Positions 7,728 through 19,100 of a stretch of DNA of 34,846 nucleotides are shown in pieces; within the stretch, counting starts at the first letter, position 1, and every line of letters starts with the position of its first letter. The notes beneath the pieces were generated by a model, which did no database searches, was not told the DNA's origin, and saw nothing but the letters and a program-made list of their open reading frames with translations. The position numbers and the translations under genes are program-made. The DNA is from Amylostereum areolatum. Its lineage: Eukaryota > Basidiomycota > Agaricomycetes > Russulales > Stereaceae. The stretch lies in contig SAXG01000156.1 of the NCBI GenBank assembly GCA_012932865.1, positions 1-34,846 on the forward strand. Reading direction: 5' to 3'.

Positions 7728-10700
7728 CTAATGTCTCCCTTTCGTCTTGCGTTTCTTTCGTCTCATTGGTCTTTGTTCTTGCTGTGTTGCGTCGGTTTCG
7801 TCACGATCAGTGGCTTCTGTGTTGGTATCTCTGATTGGCTGTGGTGGCAACTTCGGTGCCTTGGGGTTATTCCGATGGAACTCTGCGATCGCATTTTTTG
7901 ATCCTTCGAGATTAGATGCTGGTTCCCATGTGTTACCGGAGTCGGGGTATCCTTTCCATTTCACGAAGTAATGTAGCGGTTCTGAATATCTTTTGTCTAA
8001 TTTTGAGGCTATTATTGTTTCTAGTTCGTAGAGTTCTTCATCGTTTACTAGTTCTGGAGGTGGTCTTTCGTAAGCTTCACCGTATTGTTCTGTTTCTTTG
8101 AATGGAATCAACAGTGCTGCGTGGAATACTGGATGTATTTTCCACTTCGTCGGTAGTTCTAGGCGGTAGGTTACCGGTCCTATAACCTTTTCAATTTTGA
8201 ATGGGCCGAATCGTTTCGGTGCTAGCTTGGTTTTCGGGTATACCGTGTTAAGGTTTTTTCCGTCTAACCATACTTGGTCACCCTGTTTGAGTTGATCTCG
8301 TAGTGTGAGCGTTTGATCATGCTGCATTTTCATCAGTTTGGCAGCTATTTCCAGACTTGCTTCTGCGTTGTTCCATGCGTCCTTAAAGTTCTTTATTCTT
8401 TCTTCGGCCGTCGGTATTCGCGGATCGGTTGGTATTGCCGGGTTAAAAACCGGTTGATACCCATGTAGGAGTTCAAATGGGGAGGTTTTCGTAGCTGAAT
8501 GTTGTCTTACATTGTGTGCAAATTCTGCTTTTGGTAGAAGTTTTACCCAATTTGTTTGATCTCCGTTGCAGAATGCTCGAAGATATTGTTCTAACTCTTG
8601 ATTCACTCTTTCTGTTTCGCCATCCGTTTGGGGATGATACGCTGTACTGAGCGACGAGATAACTCCGAGGCTTTCGCAGATGGATTGGAATACTTTGGAT
8701 GCGAATTGAGGGCCTCTGTCCGATATCATTCTTTTCCATAGTCCAAATCGTCTGTAAACATTGTCGATCAGAAGATCAGCTGTTTCTTCTGCGTTGATCG
8801 TCTTTAGGCACGGCGTGAATACTGCGGTTTTGGTGAACCTGTCGACGACTACGTTGATCGAATCGAATCCGTTGGAGATCGGAAGGTCTGTAATAAAATC
8901 CGATGTGATCGTTTCCCATGGTCGTTCTGGTATTTCCGTAGGTTGTAATGGATGTTTTGCCGGATGTGTGACATTCTTCGTTGACTGGCATACGGGACAT
9001 CCTTGAACATAACCTTTTACGAAGGAAATCATCTTTGGCCACCAAAAGTTCCTTTGTACCAGCTCTAGAGTTTTCATTTCGCCTGGATGTCCAATTGTTT
9101 CCAGATCATGATGCGATTTTAGGATCCTGCGTCTAAGTTCGAGATTCTGTGGCACATAGATCTTTCCTTTTCTGATGATCAGATCGTTCTCGAAGTTCCA
9201 ATCTTCGATTCCTTTTGCGAGGGTGCGTGGTCCCGATCTTTTGATTGTCTCTAACGCTGTCCAAACCTCATCATCTAGGTGTGAGAAGTTTCTTAGTTCT
9301 TTGAGAAGTTCTTTGTCTCCGACTGCTTCGACTGTTCCTCTTCCGGTGGCTCTAGCCTTGAAGACCGAAGGGTGAAGTAGGATGCGGTCGTCGTTGTCTG
9401 GAATGTCTTCCTTATGATCTGGTCTTCTAGAAAGTCCATCTGCTTTGTTTGTACTTCCTGGTTTGTGTACCAAGGTGTAGTCGAAACGGGACAGATATAA
9501 GCTCCATCGTGCTTGTCGTCGATTAAGTTTCTGAGCTGTTGTGAAATATTCTAGATTTTTGTGGTCTGTCCAGATTTCGACTTTGTGGTTCGCTCCTTCT
9601 AGATAGTGTCGCCAGTGTTCTAAGGCTTTCACTACTCCTAAGAGTTCTTTGTCGTATATCTCGTAATTTTGTTCCGCGGGAGATAGTGATTTGGATAGGT
9701 ACGCGACCGGATGCCATCTTTCGATCTCATCTGGCTGCGATAGGATGGCTCCGTACGCAAAATCGGAGGCGTCACTCTCTATGCGGAATGGTTTGTTTTC
9801 ATCGGGCATGATTAAGATTGGGGACGATGTGAATTCTTGTTTCAGTCTTTCGAAGGTACGTTCACATTCGGCCGTCCAGTTCCATTCGTGGTCTTTCTTT
9901 GTGAGCTGGAATAGGGGTCTGGCGATCTTGGAATAGTCTTTGATGAAGCGTCGATAGAAATTTCCAAATCCGAGGAATGATTGGACTTCTTTTACTTTCC
10001 TCGGTGTGGGCCATTCGGTTAGCCCTTGGACTTTGACCGGATCCATCTGTACCTTGTTGTGCGTGATTATCACGCCTAGGTACTCGATCGATGGTTGTTC
10101 GAAGAAGCACTTCTCCGGTTTGAGGAATAGATCGTTCCGTTCTAGAAGTTGGAGGGCTTCTTTCATCAGTTTTCTATGTTCGTCGAGTGTTTCTGTAAAT
10201 ATCAGTATGTCATCCATATAGACCACTACTTTTCCGGTGTCTATTAATTCTTTGAATAGTGCGTTCATCATTGCTTGGAATGTTGCGGGTGAGTTGGTTA
10301 GTCCGAAGAACATCACCATTGGTTCGAAAAGGCCTCTGTTTGTTTTGAATGCCGCTTTCCATTGATCTCCTTCCTTGATCCGAACATTGTTGTATCCCCA
10401 TCGGAGATCGAGCTTTGAGAAGATTTTAGCGCCTTTTAATTTGTCGATGAGATCTGAAATGAGCGGTATCGGGTATTCGTTTTTGACCGTTATCGAGTTA
10501 AGATAGCGATAGTCCTGTACTGGTCGGAGAGATCCATCTTTCTTCTTGATAAAGAAGAAGGGTGACGATATCTCTGATTTTGATTCTCGGATGTACCCTT
10601 TTCGTAAATGTTCGTCTATGAATGTGTCCAGTTCCTTTCGTTCTGGTACCGTCATTGGGTATACTTTGCAATTTCGAGGTTTCCATCCTTCAGTCAGGTC

Positions 10701-11614
10701 TATCGCGTGATCCCAAGGTCTGCTGATTGGAAAGCGTTCCGACGCTTTCTTTTCGAATACCTTCTGATACTGTTTGTAACTAGACGGAATCATCTCATCG
10801 AGTGTCTTCTTCTTCTCTCCTATGGCCGCTCTTTCTGCGAGTTCTTGTGCCTTGGTTGCTCTTGCTGTTATCCAAATACCGGGTTCGTTTGCTTCTTTTG
10901 CAATCGGCATTGTTTCTACGTCAGTTTTTCCATGGAACGTTCTGACTATCCTGATATCGGCGAGATCGGAGTTGGATTCGGGGTCTTCTTGTTCTTCTAT
11001 CGTTGCGTGATGGTTGATCTTCTGTTCTTCGAATGATTGTAGAGAGTGTTCGTCTTTTCCTTGGACGATCATTGTTTTACTGGTAGTGAGGCACGTACCT
11101 GGACATGTTTGTAGTGTAATCTGTCTCTTTCTCCAATCGATATGAGGATTGTGTTTCTTGAGCCAAGGGGTTCCTAAGATTACTTCGTCTCCTCCCAGGG
11201 CTGTGACGAACAATCCTAAGTTCTCGCGGTGAATTTCTCCGTTGATCCCTTCCATCGTCATTGGAAGGTACACTTTCTGTTTGATCTCTCCTAGAGTGTT
11301 CCTAGATCCATCAACGTTATATATCGGTATTGGCTTCTTCAGTTGGATCAGATTCATCTTGTGTTTTCGTACGAAATCTGGATGGATCAGGGTGCTGCTT
11401 GCTCTGCTATCTAGCAGTGCCTTTGCGGCGGCTTACGGAACTTTCCATGAAACGTAACAGGTATATGAATTGATGGAGCGTGCGTTGCCCCATCTTGGTA
11501 TGACCTTATATACACTGTTCTATTTACGTCATCTCCTGTTTCCTGCACAGGAGACCGATTTGAAAAGTTCATTGTCTGTGTCCTTTCAACAGCCGCGGTT
11601 GAAGGATGATTCAA
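7728..11614 (-). pseudogene. Z1 pol (protease, RT, RNase H, integrase, chromodomain), frameshifted
   Basis: Same protein as Z2 pol. The main open frame runs from 11357 to 7728 (1209 codons). The first ~85 codons lie in another frame (11614-11411) because one T is missing from the run that Z2 has at 31069-31071. The protease catalytic triplet is DSR in Z1 where Z2 has DSG, a Gly-to-Arg change expected to kill the protease. RT YMDD, RNase H and integrase motifs and the chromodomain (FVKWKGYPDSGNTWEP) are intact. The copy cannot produce a working polyprotein by itself, although RT-to-integrase is preserved. Confidence 0.88.
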
Positions 11615-11620
11615 AAACCC
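11611..11620 (-). promoter_or_regulatory. Z1 gag/pol frameshift site
   Basis: GGGTTTTTGA on the - strand. Retained here although both flanking coding regions are damaged. See the Z2 and Y2 sites. Confidence 0.6.
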
Positions 11621-12690
11621 TGATTGTCTTTAGAACATGTTGGCAGTGCGTGAAGTTTCGCTGTCCATCTTGTTCACAGCTTGGTGATTGATCATCGGGA
11701 TTCTTCCTGTGTAGATTTCGTTCGTGCATTGATCGTTGTTTGGTCGTTCTCTGGGCAGTTCCTGGAGATGTTCCTGGCTTCCGGTAGAGAAGCATGATCC
11801 TGATTTCTGAGTTCGGTACGTTCTTGCTGTAATCGTCTGAAGTTTCGGGTTATTTCCGTTTGAGCGCTCTGGCGGTTGGTAAGTTCCTTTTTTTCTGTTC
11901 CTCTTCGAGTGGAGCTACGTTGTGGTTTCTTGTATGAAGGTGAGATCTCGTCGGGTTCATTGGTCTGTTAATGTCGTTGGAATGCTTGAGCTTCTCGCCA
12001 GTTATTATCGATGCGCAGTGCGAGTTCATACCATTCGTCGATATCGTTCGAGATGTTGATCCCTCTTGAGATCGACTACATATCGTTGCAGTCCTCTCTT
12101 GATTGGTCGATCAATGCTTTATGATCGTAACCGGCTTCCATGGCATATTCTCTGAAGATCGTGATAATCTTGGTTTCCATGGTCCTTGCCAGGCGCTGTA
12201 TGTTGAATCTACGTCCTTCTGGGTCTATTTCTCCAAGGTTTCTAAAGTAGTCCGGAACCCGTCCTAGAGTACCTCTGGATCTAGGCCGCGTCTCGTATCT
12301 TCGATCTTGCTTATTAAAAGGGACGCCCAGTGGAAGGGCGGTCCATCGGTGAGATGCGAGAGTAAAGGTTATTACGCATGTTGGGTATGCATTGGTAATG
12401 CTATGAAGCGAAGTCGCATTGTTCATGAATTTGCGCCTTCGCTCCTCCTTCCGTCGTAACTCCTAGGTTTAGTTTGAATCCTTTTCTTGTCTTCGGTTTT
12501 GATCCCGTTCCTGTTCCTCCCGGTGGGAAAGTTCGGGGGGGTGTTGGGTATCTCGATCCGTTCGAAGATCGCGGTTGCTCCTCTTCCGAAGACTTAGTCT
12601 TGAACTTCTTTTCCTTTCTTATAGTCGACCGATCGGTCGGAAATTGATGGTTGACGCGTGATGGCATTTCCATCCGTTGGTTCGCTATGT
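11611..12690 (-). pseudogene. Z1 gag remnant, riddled with indels and truncated at its 5' end
   Basis: Aligns along its length with Z2 31247 to about 32420. Fragments of the Gag core (MEAGYDHKALIDQ, TLGRVPDYF), the spacer and a damaged zinc-knuckle region can be read in three frames. Differences from Z2 are mostly single-base gains or losses, spaced every few dozen bases, in contrast to the adjoining Z1 pol, which differs almost only by substitutions. Similarity to Z2 fades near 12690. The N-terminal Gag extension, leader and 5' LTR of Z1 are absent. Confidence 0.8.
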
Positions 12691-13014
12691 CAATCGTCGA
12701 GAGGCGTGTCGTCGGACGATGGGCCGTCGCTCGGGGGGACAGTCGACGGGTATGGTGTCGCGATACGGCTTTTGTAGAATGTCGAGTGGGGTGTCGTCCG
12801 ATGACAGGTCGCGCAGCGTCCTGCCTGATGGCTGACCGACGGAGAGTTGACGCATGCGCGGGGTTGGCGAGGGGGGCGGGCTGGAGTGAGCGTTATCCGC
12901 GTCGCTGAGCTCAGGGGATGGTATGTGTCTCGATCCCCACAGCCTATCCCCGTCCATTCTAACAGGATCATCAGGCTGGATAAAAAAACGACCTGGAGGT
13001 GGAGGGACTGGCAT
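12690..13014 (-). pseudogene. N-terminal fragment of an unrecognised gene, divergent from the helicase
   Basis: The frame starts at an ATG at 13014 with MPVPPPPGRFFIQPDD and continues as a Pro/Ser/Asp/Arg-rich chain (PELSDADNAHSSPPPSPTPR, LRDLSSDDTPLDIL, CPPERRPIVRRHASRRL) until it merges into Z1 gag debris near 12690. It is GC-rich and in one frame, unlike the indel-ridden DNA next to it. It reads like the disordered N-terminus of a host or transposon protein whose remainder was lost at the junction. No domain can be named. A non-coding origin is possible. Confidence 0.35.
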
Positions 13015-13115
13015 GGATGGGTGAAGTCGGAGCCGTCGTTAACGTAGCGAACAGAGATCTGCTTATGAACCGTGACGAGGTGGCGGAGTGAGACATTCGC
13101 ACTCTTTCCGCCACC
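13015..13115. promoter_or_regulatory. Short divergent promoter region of the helicase gene
   Basis: Only about 100 bp separate the two divergent starts. GGTGGCGGA (near 13078-13086) and TCCGCCACC (13107-13115) form a 9-bp inverted repeat ending at the helicase ATG, giving a good CCACCATG start context and a possible hairpin in the leader. No TATA box seen. Confidence 0.35.
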
Positions 13116-15763
13116 ATGCCTCCGCCTGCCGTGTCTCGTCATCGTCCCATGCGACCCCTCAAAGCAATTGCCATTGGATCTCAAAGGAAGAAGACATCTC
13201 GGAACCCACTGAACCTGCCACATCTAGCAGACCGCACAACGCGCGAAGCCGAACTCAAGCAACTGCCCGACCTCGTCAAAAAACACTTCAAGACCTGGTT
13301 CACAGGGGCCAAGCCTTTCCAAATCGACGGCATGAAGGCCCAAGTCATGGGCAAGGACGTATTAATCCACGCTGCGACGGGATCGGGGAAAACAGGCATC
13401 GCTGCTGGTCCACACCTGCTCGAGTCGAATAGGGGGAGGGTTACGCTGGTCATATCCCCTCTAATTGCCCTTCACAATGAGCAGGTGCGCTGTTTTTTTT
13501 GTGCTCGCTGTAGGATCAGCCTGACCTGACATATAACAGGTTAATACCTTCAAGGAAGAATTCGGGCTGAGCGCGATGGCCGTCAATAGTGCACATGGTG
13601 GATACACCCGCTCTATCATGAAGGTGAGCTATCCATACTCTAAAGTTCTGCCTGCACCACACTTACCATATTGCAGAAAATCACGCAGGGAGAGTGGCAA
13701 ATTGTCCTGCTGTCCCCGGAGATGGCACAGTCTCGCCGTTTCATCCAACACGTCCTCCACGATAAGGAGTTTGGAGCGCAGATTCTGTCGGTCTTCGTGG
13801 ACGAAGCTCACTGCGTATCGCACTGGGGGGACTCATTTCGCAAGAAGTATGGCACCCTCGGTAACATTCGAGCTCATCTTCCACACCACATACCATTTAT
13901 CGCCGTCTCCGCAACCATGACCGCCCGTGTACGACAAGACATTGTACAAAAGCTTCAGTACCACCCCTCAGATTATCTGTTCATCAACATCAGCAATGAC
14001 CGCCCCGCCGTCTCACAAGTCGTCCGCGCAATCGAGCATCCTATGAACACCCATGCTGACCTTGATTTTCTTGTCCCTTCTTCTCAAATGACTATTTCCG
14101 ACATTCCTAAGACCTTCCTATACACGGATGACATCAAGGCCGGGAGCGCGATTGTGGATCACCTGAACAGCCAAGTCGATCCGCGGTTTCGACAGTTCGG
14201 ACTCATTCGACCATACAGCGCCGCTATGTCACAGAAGTACCGTACGGCGGCCATGCAACTATTCAAGGGAGGGATAATACGGATCCTCGTCTGTACAGAC
14301 GCTGCTGGCATGGTAAGTTTCAAGATGTTTCTATTCGTTCCGCACGCAAGATACTGACGGCCCTGCACAGGGATGCAACATTCCCGATGTCGACATTGTT
14401 GTCCAATGGAAACTACCCCCCACACTCAGTGCATGGATACAACGAGCTGGACGTGCCGCTCGTGGTCATGGTCGTCAAGGCCTTGCGGTCATGCTCGCCG
14501 AAAAGGCTTCATTTTCGGTGGACCCAACGGCCCCAGATCTCACAGCGGCGATGCCCTCCAGTCGATCTCATGACAGCGCGGTTCGTCAAGCGTATCCCGC
14601 AGGCAAGAAAGATCCTTCTCCCCCCGCTCGTAAGAAGATGCCCGCTGGATATGCTGTTCGACACGGTCAACACCGTGGATCAAGCGATGGGAAGCACGAT
14701 GCTGTTGAGTTCTCCGACGAGCCTGACCTGGATCCAAGAGCCGCGAAGGAGGGCCTGTATGCCTACATCCAAACCACCTGCTGTCGATGACAGCTGCTTG
14801 GTAAAGTGTACGGCAATGAATCATCAGGTCTGTTGTCCATTTTGTACTACTACTTCCTGCCCAGACTTATTGAGATCCCATATAGCTGTCACGCCACAAC
14901 AATGCTGTGATGTATGCAATCCAAGCTTGTTTTCCCGCGTACGGCCTCCGTTACGCACTTGTACACCACGGCAACAATCGGTCAAAAAACATGAACCACG
15001 GCACGATGTGCGTGAGGACCTCTACGCGTGGCGGAAGGCAGTCAAACATGAAAACTACCCGCATTCTGTTATCTCTTCCTCAGGAATTCTCAGTGATGAT
15101 GCGTGCGAGCTGCTCGCGTCTGTCACTCCCATCCCCAGCAAGTCCAAGTTGTACAAAGTATTTGGTTCGGAGTGGGCTCGCTGGGATCAGCTCGGCGACT
15201 CGCTTTATACACTACTGCACACTGTATCAACCACCTTGGTCCCACCTGAGAGTCATCCAGACGAAGCTCCGGAGCGTCCAACCAAAAAGCGCCGCACAGC
15301 AGGCACAACGGGCACAACGGCAACACCTCAAGCATCTGGTATTACACTTGGACCTCACCCGCCAGCTCCAGGACATTCCGGAATCGCACATGCCCAGATA
15401 CCCTCCCTGGGCCATCAACCACCAATGGCAACACCGTACACGACGGGTCCGCAATACAATCCACTTACTTCTCAAGATAGCGTGCTCTCTAATGAACAGG
15501 CCCCAGAAGTTGCATCCTATCCGTCCCATCAGCCTGCGGCATGGTATTATCCAGCGGACTCTCCGTGGCACCAGTCGTCGTCAGGGTTTGCATGGTACCC
15601 TCAGGCTACTCCTGGTCCTGCAGGACCAGCAAATCTGCCACCTCAGAGCACACTGATGTATACTAACATTTATGGAGTGGTCAGCCAGGATATTGTGGAG
15701 GGAGATCAATCGAAGAGGGAGGCGCATTCGACGCGTCGCAGTGGGCAACACGGGTTCCGGTGA
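13116..15763 (+). pseudogene. RecQ-type ATP-dependent DNA helicase, in-frame stop in the zinc motif
   Basis: Predicted exons: 13116-13484, 13540-13623, 13677-14312, 14371-14800, 14865-15763. The introns are 55, 53, 58 and 64 bp with GT-AG ends. The protein shows the Q/0 motif (KPFQIDGMKA), Walker A AATGSGKT (residues 86-93), DEAH box VDEAHCVSHWGDSFR (about 192-206), AVSATMT, LVCTDAAGM/GCNIPDVDIVVQW split by intron 3, and motif VI WIQRAGRAARG. The zinc-binding segment CCRRQLLD...CCDVCNP is interrupted by TGA at 14788-14790 where the family has Arg (CRR), a likely CGA-to-TGA change. The downstream region matches the usual C-terminal layout and ends in a Pro/Gln-rich tail. RecQ enzymes unwind DNA 3'-5' in repair; expanded copies in fungi are often telomere-linked. 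If the stop is real, a 502-residue protein lacking the zinc domain remains. Confidence 0.85.
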
Positions 15764-16390
15764 GTTTGAAGGGTACTACAAATATTTTTGTAATGAGGTT
15801 CAATTTTTGCGAAAAAATCGTCCAAATGTCATTATACCCAAGTGAAAGAGCTCCTCAAAAAACACACTCTGAACATAACACCTGGAGAACTTTTTTTTTT
15901 TGAGAGGGAGGCCATTTTCGAAGAAAAGGGTGACCGTCTGATTTGGCGGGGAAATGCACGCCACGCCAAAAGGACGACATTGCGTCCCAGTCCGCTCGCA
16001 GAACTCGCGTCCCCTCTTATATAAGCGTGTGTCATGCGAGCGGACTGGGAACGAGTCTATGAGATGATCCTTGTTGTCCCGCTCTTGCCGCCCGATGTTG
16101 TAGATTACATTTGTTATAATATGTTATACTATATATTTCATAATATAAAAAAGTGTTATCATGTCCTTTTAAATGAGTGATTCTAGGGTACAAGCAAAAT
16201 AATACTGGAAGTAGCCTGGGTTTGGTATGTATTGTACAGAAGTTTAGTATCAGTTACCCCCAGTTGAGCCTTGAGTTTCCCAAACCCCCCAATAGACTTG
16301 GGTTTCAGACAAGTTTTGGAGTTTGGCTGTTTTGGGTGTTTCGTCGGTTGCTCAACTCAGCAACTCATCAAAACAGACCCCAACTTAATG
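15764..16390. other. Non-coding stretch between helicase and Y2
   Basis: No credible gene. It holds a T12-type run near 15889-15900, a strong inverted repeat at 15985-16050, an AT-rich stretch at about 16085-16165, and a G/C-run-rich patch at 16255-16385 with weak inverted repeats (GTTGAGC near 16265, GCTCAAC near 16350), possibly an old MITE remnant. Frames here are short and low in protein character. Confidence 0.5.
15985..16050. repeat. 16-bp perfect inverted repeat around a TATA palindrome
   Basis: TCCCAGTCCGCTCGCA at 15985-16000 is the exact reverse complement of 16035-16050. The 34-nt spacer contains the palindrome CTTATATAAG (16016-16025), nearly centred on the dyad. It could be a stem-loop, MITE ends, or a bidirectional promoter-like site. 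Confidence 0.7.
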
Positions 16391-16884
16391 TGTTATTTTG
16401 CTGATGCATGCTGTGCTCTTTTACATACGACTGCTTACTTATACTTGGTCTGCTTACTGATCGCCGTGTATTGGTTGCTTACCTAAGTCTCTCTCCTCTT
16501 GTGTATATAAGGCTCGCTCTCGCTGTACATATTCCTTATCTCGAGCTAGTCAATTCTACCGACTTTGCTTGCTTTCCCTTGTCTGTCGCCGTGTCTGATC
16601 GGCTCCCCTCTGTCGTCCTCATCTTCTAGTCAGCTGTGTCGTAACTTGGTGCTATCGCACTAGTCGTTGCTGACATAAGCTCGAGATCTGTTTACTCTTG
16701 CACCACCCTACGACCGTCCCTACGTACTGTAGCGTAATAGTAGTAGTATCCGTCTGGTACTGACCTTGTTCTTCCCCCGTGCCGCCCTAGACCGTTGCCC
16801 CCAGAGTACGCGACTTGTTACCCTGACATTGTGGTCGTGCGCACGTATACCGGTGCCGGCTTGACGTTTCCTCGAAACGTTACA
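16391..16884 (+). repeat. Y2 5' LTR (boundaries inferred)
   Basis: Inferred from a TGTTATTT start, a TATA box, pyrimidine-rich sequence, and a CGTTACA end followed by leader and gag. TATATAAGG at 16504-16512 is set as in the X LTR (both read TATATAAGGCTC). The 3' LTR is outside the window, so neither edge can be checked by comparison. Confidence 0.45.
16504..16510 (+). promoter_or_regulatory. Y2 LTR TATA box
   Basis: TATATAA; initiation about 35 nt downstream would start the RNA near 16539 (TCTCGAGCTAG), which can pair with 16886-16895 just after the LTR. Confidence 0.5.
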
Positions 16885-17146
16885 CCTACTCGAGACTCTC
16901 CAATACCAGGAGTTGAAAGCTCAGAGGTGACAGTAGAAGGTGCACCTTTGGTGTAGGAAACGAGTAAAAGCGGCGAAAGGAAAGCGGTTTAGGAAGTCTT
17001 TGGGCTCGTGTCCCCTAGACGAAGAGACAGCCAACAGGTCGAGAAGACTGAGGCAGACCGTCTTGCGATCTCGTAACAGAACCACCTTCCCTCGACAAAA
17101 TCTTCCCTTGCCGCACAGAGTAACCATTTCGACTGGGGGCTCGTGC
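16885..17146 (+). other. Y2 leader between LTR and gag
   Basis: Untranslated leader of about 260 nt. CTACTCGAGA (16886-16895) is a candidate self-primer site. The frame from 16940 is open, but the first residues look non-coding (Lys/Arg-rich). Confidence 0.4.
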
Positions 17147-17497
17147 ATGGAAGATTGGTGCTCGCAAGTACAAGAATTCATCCCCATCAGCAACGATACT
17201 ATCATCTCCCTCATCAACGAGTCTAAAGATCCTTGGGCCTGGCACAATTGGAAGGTCGCCCTCAGCGTAGAAGAACTTGAAGACTCCGTCATAGACGTCC
17301 ACTTCTATCGCCTCAAAATAAGCGAACAAGGAAACGGAAACCTCTACGTCTACTTCTGCCCATACGTCACCTACCGCTACAAACTCGAGCAACCCCCAAA
17401 GTCCTTCTACGCGCCCAACGAGAAAATACCAGTGGACACTCGACACACCCACCGCCTCCTTACACCAGGCAACACCCCCAGCCCCACACCAGAGCCA

Positions 17498-17545
17498 GAG
17501 GTCATCGACCTCACCCAGCTAGAGGTCATCGACCTCACCCACTTA
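17498..17545 (+). repeat. Tandem 24-bp repeat encoding VIDLT motifs
   Basis: Two adjacent 24-bp units differing at two bases near the end of each. Each encodes EVIDLTQL or EVIDLTHL; the TAA follows at once. Confidence 0.85.
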
Positions 17546-19100
17546 TAAACAATTCCCTCGTTCGGACTCAACGGCTCCGACTCCAGTTCTGACTCCGACA
17601 CCGACGTCGAGGACGAAAACTGCTACATATATCCCCTCCCCCTAGGCTTCACTGAACAAGGAGACGACTTCTTTGTCCAACTCGGAGACACCATTGTTGA
17701 AGTCGCCTTTGTAGCAACCCAAACAAGTGGCATCAGTTGGTACTTCGCCAACGAAAGCCAAGACGACCTCACTGAAGCTGACTTCAACCTCATCGCCGCC
17801 TCTGCCCTACCACCTGTCACCAACGAAGACTTCTCCGACCTCGACGAACCAATCATGGCTGCCCAGTGGATCCGCACCGACCCCCAACCCCCTCTCCCCG
17901 CCGAACTTGCCAACTGCACCAAAATTGGGGGAAGATGGAACATCGTCATCGGCCAAACGGGCTCTCCCATCCAACACATGAATAACGGCACCGACAATGC
18001 ATGGCTCATGGAAGTAAATGGCCAATGGGTCGCCATCCCTGCCGTGCTTGTTGCCGCCCTCAACCTGCCACCCCCCACCGTCAATGTCACCGCCCCCCCA
18101 TCACCGTCAACCCCCCTGCGGTCACTGTTAGCGCCCCAGCCGCCGCCGCTGCCAGACCCCCTCGAAAAAAGGTCCACGCAAAAACTCCTGAAGGCTTCTC
18201 TGGGAAACGAGAGGACTTCAACGACTGGATGTGGTCATGCGAGGAGTACATGCGAGCCGCCGAGGATGACCTCGTGACGGACAAGGACAAAGTACTCTTC
18301 ATCCTCACATACATGACAGGGGAGGCAGCACGCACCTGGAAGGCCGAGTACGAAGACGTGCACCTAGCCAATGGAGCCATGGTCGCCTGGGTGGACTTCC
18401 ACAAGGCACTCAAAGGCGCGTTCACCGATGTCAATGAGCAACACCGTGCCGCGGTCGAACTGGACGGGTTCAAACAGACGAAGGGTACCACCGCCCATGA
18501 ATACTTTGCCAGGTTTGAACAACTGGCAAGGAAGGCTGGGTACTCCACGGCGCAGGACCCCATCCACCTCATGCAGCTGCTTAAGCATAACATCTACTAC
18601 CGGACCATCGACTCCATCTATGACAGCGGTCACGTCCCTCATAAATATGAGGATCTGAAGGAGCGCATCATTCTGATTGATGGACTGTGATAGGAGCGGG
18701 AGGACCTGAAAACTCAACGCAGCGGCCCCGTGCAGAACCAAAAACCCAAAGGACAAGGGTCGTCCAATGGGCAGCAAGGGGGACAGGTCCCATGGCGCTG
18801 CGATGGAACCGGCACGGTACACGGTGGCAAAGGACAGCCAATGGACGTCAACCGTGTCGACATTAAGGGCCGATGCTTCCGCTGCGGACAGAATGGCCAC
18901 CAGGTGCGGGACTGCAGGGTGGATGTGAAGAACATCCAAGACATGTGGGGGAGGGACCGGTACACGGAACCACCAAAGCGGGAGGCTCAAGCACAGACGT
19001 TCGAGACGCCCACTGCCTGGGCTAGGAGCCTGTCGGCCGAAGATCGGAAAAGCGTGATGGACGCGCTTCAAGCTCAGCCGAAGGTGGAGGAGAAGAAGGA

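Noticed and set aside
10608..11036. + strand ORFs of 60-140 codons opposite Z pol (also 30243-30671)
   Set aside because: Antisense shadows of well-defined pol domains, repeated at both copies.
14828..14864. A 37-nt fourth intron in the helicase
   Set aside because: The donor GTAAAG at 14801 gives a 64-nt intron of normal length with the same downstream frame and a better zinc-motif spacing.
17623..18177. 184-codon - strand ORF opposite Y2 gag
   Set aside because: Gly/Ser/Trp-rich antisense of a GC-rich gag region; no start context or domain.
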